This document shows, piece by piece, positions 6,488-7,853 of a DNA stretch of 7,853 bases (the stretch's first letter is position 1; each line of letters starts with the position of its first letter). Source of the DNA: Woeseia sp. (GTDB taxonomy: Bacteria > Pseudomonadota > Gammaproteobacteria > Steroidobacterales > Woeseiaceae). The translations under genes and the position numbers were made by a program. The notes beneath the pieces were generated by a model. That model was not told the DNA's origin, ran no database searches, and saw nothing but the letters and a program-made list of their open reading frames with translations. The stretch spans positions 1-7,853 of the forward strand of contig QIHS01000395.1 in the NCBI GenBank assembly GCA_003229095.1. The letters are read 5' to 3'.

Positions 6488-6573
6488 ACTGATTCCTCAA
6501 TTTCTGGTTGGTCCGACTTACCATAACCCGGACCCAATGGCTGCCTAGTATAACCAAGCACCCGGAGCAAAAC
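6488..6573. promoter_or_regulatory. Divergent pilT / yggS promoter region
   Basis: These 86 bases separate the divergent pilT and yggS starts and must hold promoters for both. TATAAC (6549-6554) reads as a minus-10 box for yggS on the plus strand. The overlapping TATACT on the minus strand (6553-6548) reads as a minus-10 box for pilT, which would give a leader of roughly 50 nt. I could not find a convincing minus-35 at the right distance for either, so the exact promoters remain open. Confidence 0.4.
6564..6567 (+). promoter_or_regulatory. Ribosome binding site fixing the yggS start
   Basis: GGAG lies six bases before a GTG at 6574. This favours GTG 6574 over an upstream in-frame TTG at 6508, which lies among the pilT leader bases, has no such site, and would add 22 residues not seen in the family. 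Confidence 0.7.
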
Positions 6574-7257
6574 GTGATTAGAGTCACGGAAAACTTTCGA
6601 GAAACGCAGCAATTGCTGGCCGCGGCGGCCGCGGATGCGGCGCGTCCTGCCGACCAGATACGGTTACTTGCAGTCAGCAAGAAAAAGCCCCTGGAAGACA
6701 TTCTGGCGCTTGCTACCGCCGGCCAGCGCGATTTTGGCGAAAATTTCGTTCAGGAAAGCCTGCAGAAGATCAATAGTACGGCGCGGGATGACCTCAAATG
6801 GCATTTCATCGGCCACTTGCAGGCCAACAAGACCAAAGTGGTTGCCGAACATTTTCACTGGGTGCATACGATCGACCGCCTGAAAATCGCACAGCGGCTT
6901 TCGAAGCAACGTCCCTATTACGCGGGCGACCTGAATGTGTGCATTGAGGTGAATATTGACAACGAGCCGCAAAAATCCGGCGTGCCACCTGCGGATGTGC
7001 CACTACTGGCAGCCGCGATTGCGGAACTCCCCCGGCTCAAACTACGTGGACTCATGTGCCTGCCGGCCATACGGCAGGACTTCGAAGAACAGCGAAAACC
7101 GTTTGCCGCACTGCGCGAATTGCTCGAGGGATTGCGCTCGGACGGTCTGGAACTCGATACGCTTTCAATGGGCATGTCGGCAGACTATGCTGCCGCCATT
7201 CAGGAGGGCGCCACGATTGTGCGCGTCGGCACGGCTATTTTCGGCGCAAGATCATGA
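6574..7257 (+). CDS. yggS: YggS-family pyridoxal phosphate homeostasis protein
   Basis: YggS (PLPBP) is a single-domain TIM-barrel protein that binds PLP but has no known catalytic activity; it keeps cytoplasmic PLP and amino/keto-acid pools balanced. From the GTG at 6574 the protein is 227 residues, the normal size. Family marks are RLLAVSKKKP (the first Lys of the KKKP run aligns with the PLP lysine), GQRDFGENFVQE, WHFIGHLQANK, VHTIDRLKIAQRL, KSGVP, LRGLMCLPA, DTLSMGMSADYAAAI and VRVGTAIFGAR at the end. The usual HFIGPLQSNK reads HFIGHLQANK here, a mild change. It is followed by proC in the same direction, a common pairing that links PLP control with proline synthesis. The TGA stop at 7255-7257 overlaps the ATG of a micro-ORF leading to proC. 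Confidence 0.95.
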   Translation: MIRVTENFRETQQLLAAAAADAARPADQIRLLAVSKKKPLEDILALATAGQRDFGENFVQESLQKINSTARDDLKWHFIGHLQANKTKVVAEHFHWVHTIDRLKIAQRLSKQRPYYAGDLNVCIEVNIDNEPQKSGVPPADVPLLAAAIAELPRLKLRGLMCLPAIRQDFEEQRKPFAALRELLEGLRSDGLELDTLSMGMSADYAAAIQEGATIVRVGTAIFGARS

Positions 7258-7319
7258 CCGTTGCAGTCCTCATTATGGAAACCGGCGGCCCAACAAGCGT
7301 ATCTGGAGCGGATAAATGA
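7254..7319 (+). CDS. Possible 21-codon ORF bridging yggS and proC
   Basis: An ATG at 7254 overlaps the yggS stop in an ATGA, and the frame runs 21 codons to a TGA at 7317-7319 that overlaps the proC ATG in a second ATGA. The predicted peptide begins MTVAVLIMETGG and ends SVSGADK; it has a short hydrophobic start but is too small for a membrane segment, and it matches no family I recognise. It carries a single proline codon, so it is not a proline-rich attenuator leader. A role in passing ribosomes from yggS to proC is inference, and proC also has its own GGAG. It may be a chance open frame. Confidence 0.3.
   Translation: MTVAVLIMETGGPTSVSGADK
7305..7308 (+). promoter_or_regulatory. Ribosome binding site of proC
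   Basis: GGAG lies seven bases before the ATG at 7316 and supports that start for proC. It sits inside the bridging micro-ORF. Confidence 0.65.
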
Positions 7320-7853
7320 TCGGCAACAAGGTGGGTCTGATCGGCGGAGGCAACATGGCCCGCGCTATCGGCGGTGGATTGCTGCGTGGCGGCATGCACG
7401 CAACCGACCTGATGATTGCTGAGCCACAGCCCGATCAGTGCGCTTTTCTCCGCAAAGAGCTTTATGGCGCCATGGTGACGGAGGATAACGCCGCTGTTGC
7501 CCAGTCCGCGGAAGTATTGCTTTTTGCGGTGAAACCACAAATTCTCCGATCGGTCTGTGAAGACCTGGCACCGATCGTGGGGCAAACCCGGCCACTGGTC
7601 ATGTCCATCGCGGCCGGACCGAGAATCGATGACATCGATGCCTGGCTGGGTGGCGGCCAATCTATTGTTCGTGTGATGCCAAACCAGCCCGCACTGATCG
7701 ATCAGGGCATCTCTGCCTTGTTTGCAAATGAACGAACCAGCATTGCCCATCGTAATCTTGCCGAGGAAATCATGACAGCAGTAGGCCAGGCTGTGTGGCT
7801 TGATTCCGAATCTAAAATGGATGCAGTTACCGCAGTGTCGGGCACCGGCCCAT
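7316..7853 (+). CDS. proC: Pyrroline-5-carboxylate reductase, N-terminal part
   Basis: ProC reduces 1-pyrroline-5-carboxylate to L-proline with NAD(P)H, the last step of proline synthesis in the cytoplasm. The gene runs off the right edge after 179 whole codons of a family about 270 long. It starts MIGNKVGLIGGGNMARAI, with the dinucleotide-binding GGGNMA turn at 10-15. Next come LLFAVKPQ (68-75), VMSIAAGP (95-102), VRVMPNQPAL (118-127) and the beginning of the substrate-site motif DAVTAVSGTGP (169-179). Most family members read MPNTPAL; here the Thr is Gln (residue 124). The last motif has GTGP where GSGP is usual. Neither change breaks the frame. The start ATG is preceded by GGAG and overlaps the stop of the 21-codon frame. 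The C-terminal dimerisation domain is outside the window. Confidence 0.95.
   Translation, partial: MIGNKVGLIGGGNMARAIGGGLLRGGMHATDLMIAEPQPDQCAFLRKELYGAMVTEDNAAVAQSAEVLLFAVKPQILRSVCEDLAPIVGQTRPLVMSIAAGPRIDDIDAWLGGGQSIVRVMPNQPALIDQGISALFANERTSIAHRNLAEEIMTAVGQAVWLDSESKMDAVTAVSGTGP

Noticed and set aside
6508..6573. Upstream TTG start extending YggS by 22 residues
   Set aside because: The extra residues are not part of the family, and GTG 6574 has a GGAG at the right distance.
7235..7750. Minus-strand open frame of 171 codons across the proC start
   Set aside because: It is antisense to the clear ProC Rossmann domain and has no recognisable motif.

Overview
The window looks like a chromosomal segment of a gammaproteobacterium. 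The order of core genes (ruvX, pyrB, type IV pilus retraction ATPases, yggS, proC) and the divergent arrangement of pilT/pilU against yggS/proC match the locus I recall from Pseudomonas and its relatives. The proteins resemble family members from that class. Codon use is even, GC looks moderate by eye, and no mobile element, tRNA, rRNA or CRISPR was seen. Genus cannot be fixed from this sequence.

Left block, plus strand (1-3139): the C-terminal half of ruvX (Holliday junction resolvase-like protein), pyrB (aspartate carbamoyltransferase), a PyrK-type FAD/[2Fe-2S] electron transfer subunit, and an ACC deaminase carrying the residues diagnostic of true AcdS. Spacings are 21 nt, a 1-nt overlap and 6 nt, so this reads as one operon. 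The pyrR and pyrC-like genes that flank pyrB in Pseudomonas are absent here, and pyrK plus acdS follow instead.

Middle block, minus strand (6487 down to 3158): three tandem PilT-family hexameric ATPases, in transcription order pilT, pilU and a second PilU-like gene. They should power pilus retraction (twitching motility, DNA uptake, surface sensing). The canonical PilU has lost exactly 12 residues in its N-terminal domain compared with both neighbours. The block converges on acdS with only 18 nt between stop codons.

Right block, plus strand (6574-7853): yggS (PLP homeostasis protein) and the start of proC (pyrroline-5-carboxylate reductase), divergent from pilT across an 86-nt promoter region. 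A 21-codon reading frame joins yggS to proC through ATGA stop/start overlaps at both ends.

The candidates most worth a second look are the PilU deletion, the pyrB-pyrK-acdS grouping, the third retraction ATPase, and the micro-ORF bridge. I see no wholly new defence or mobile system.
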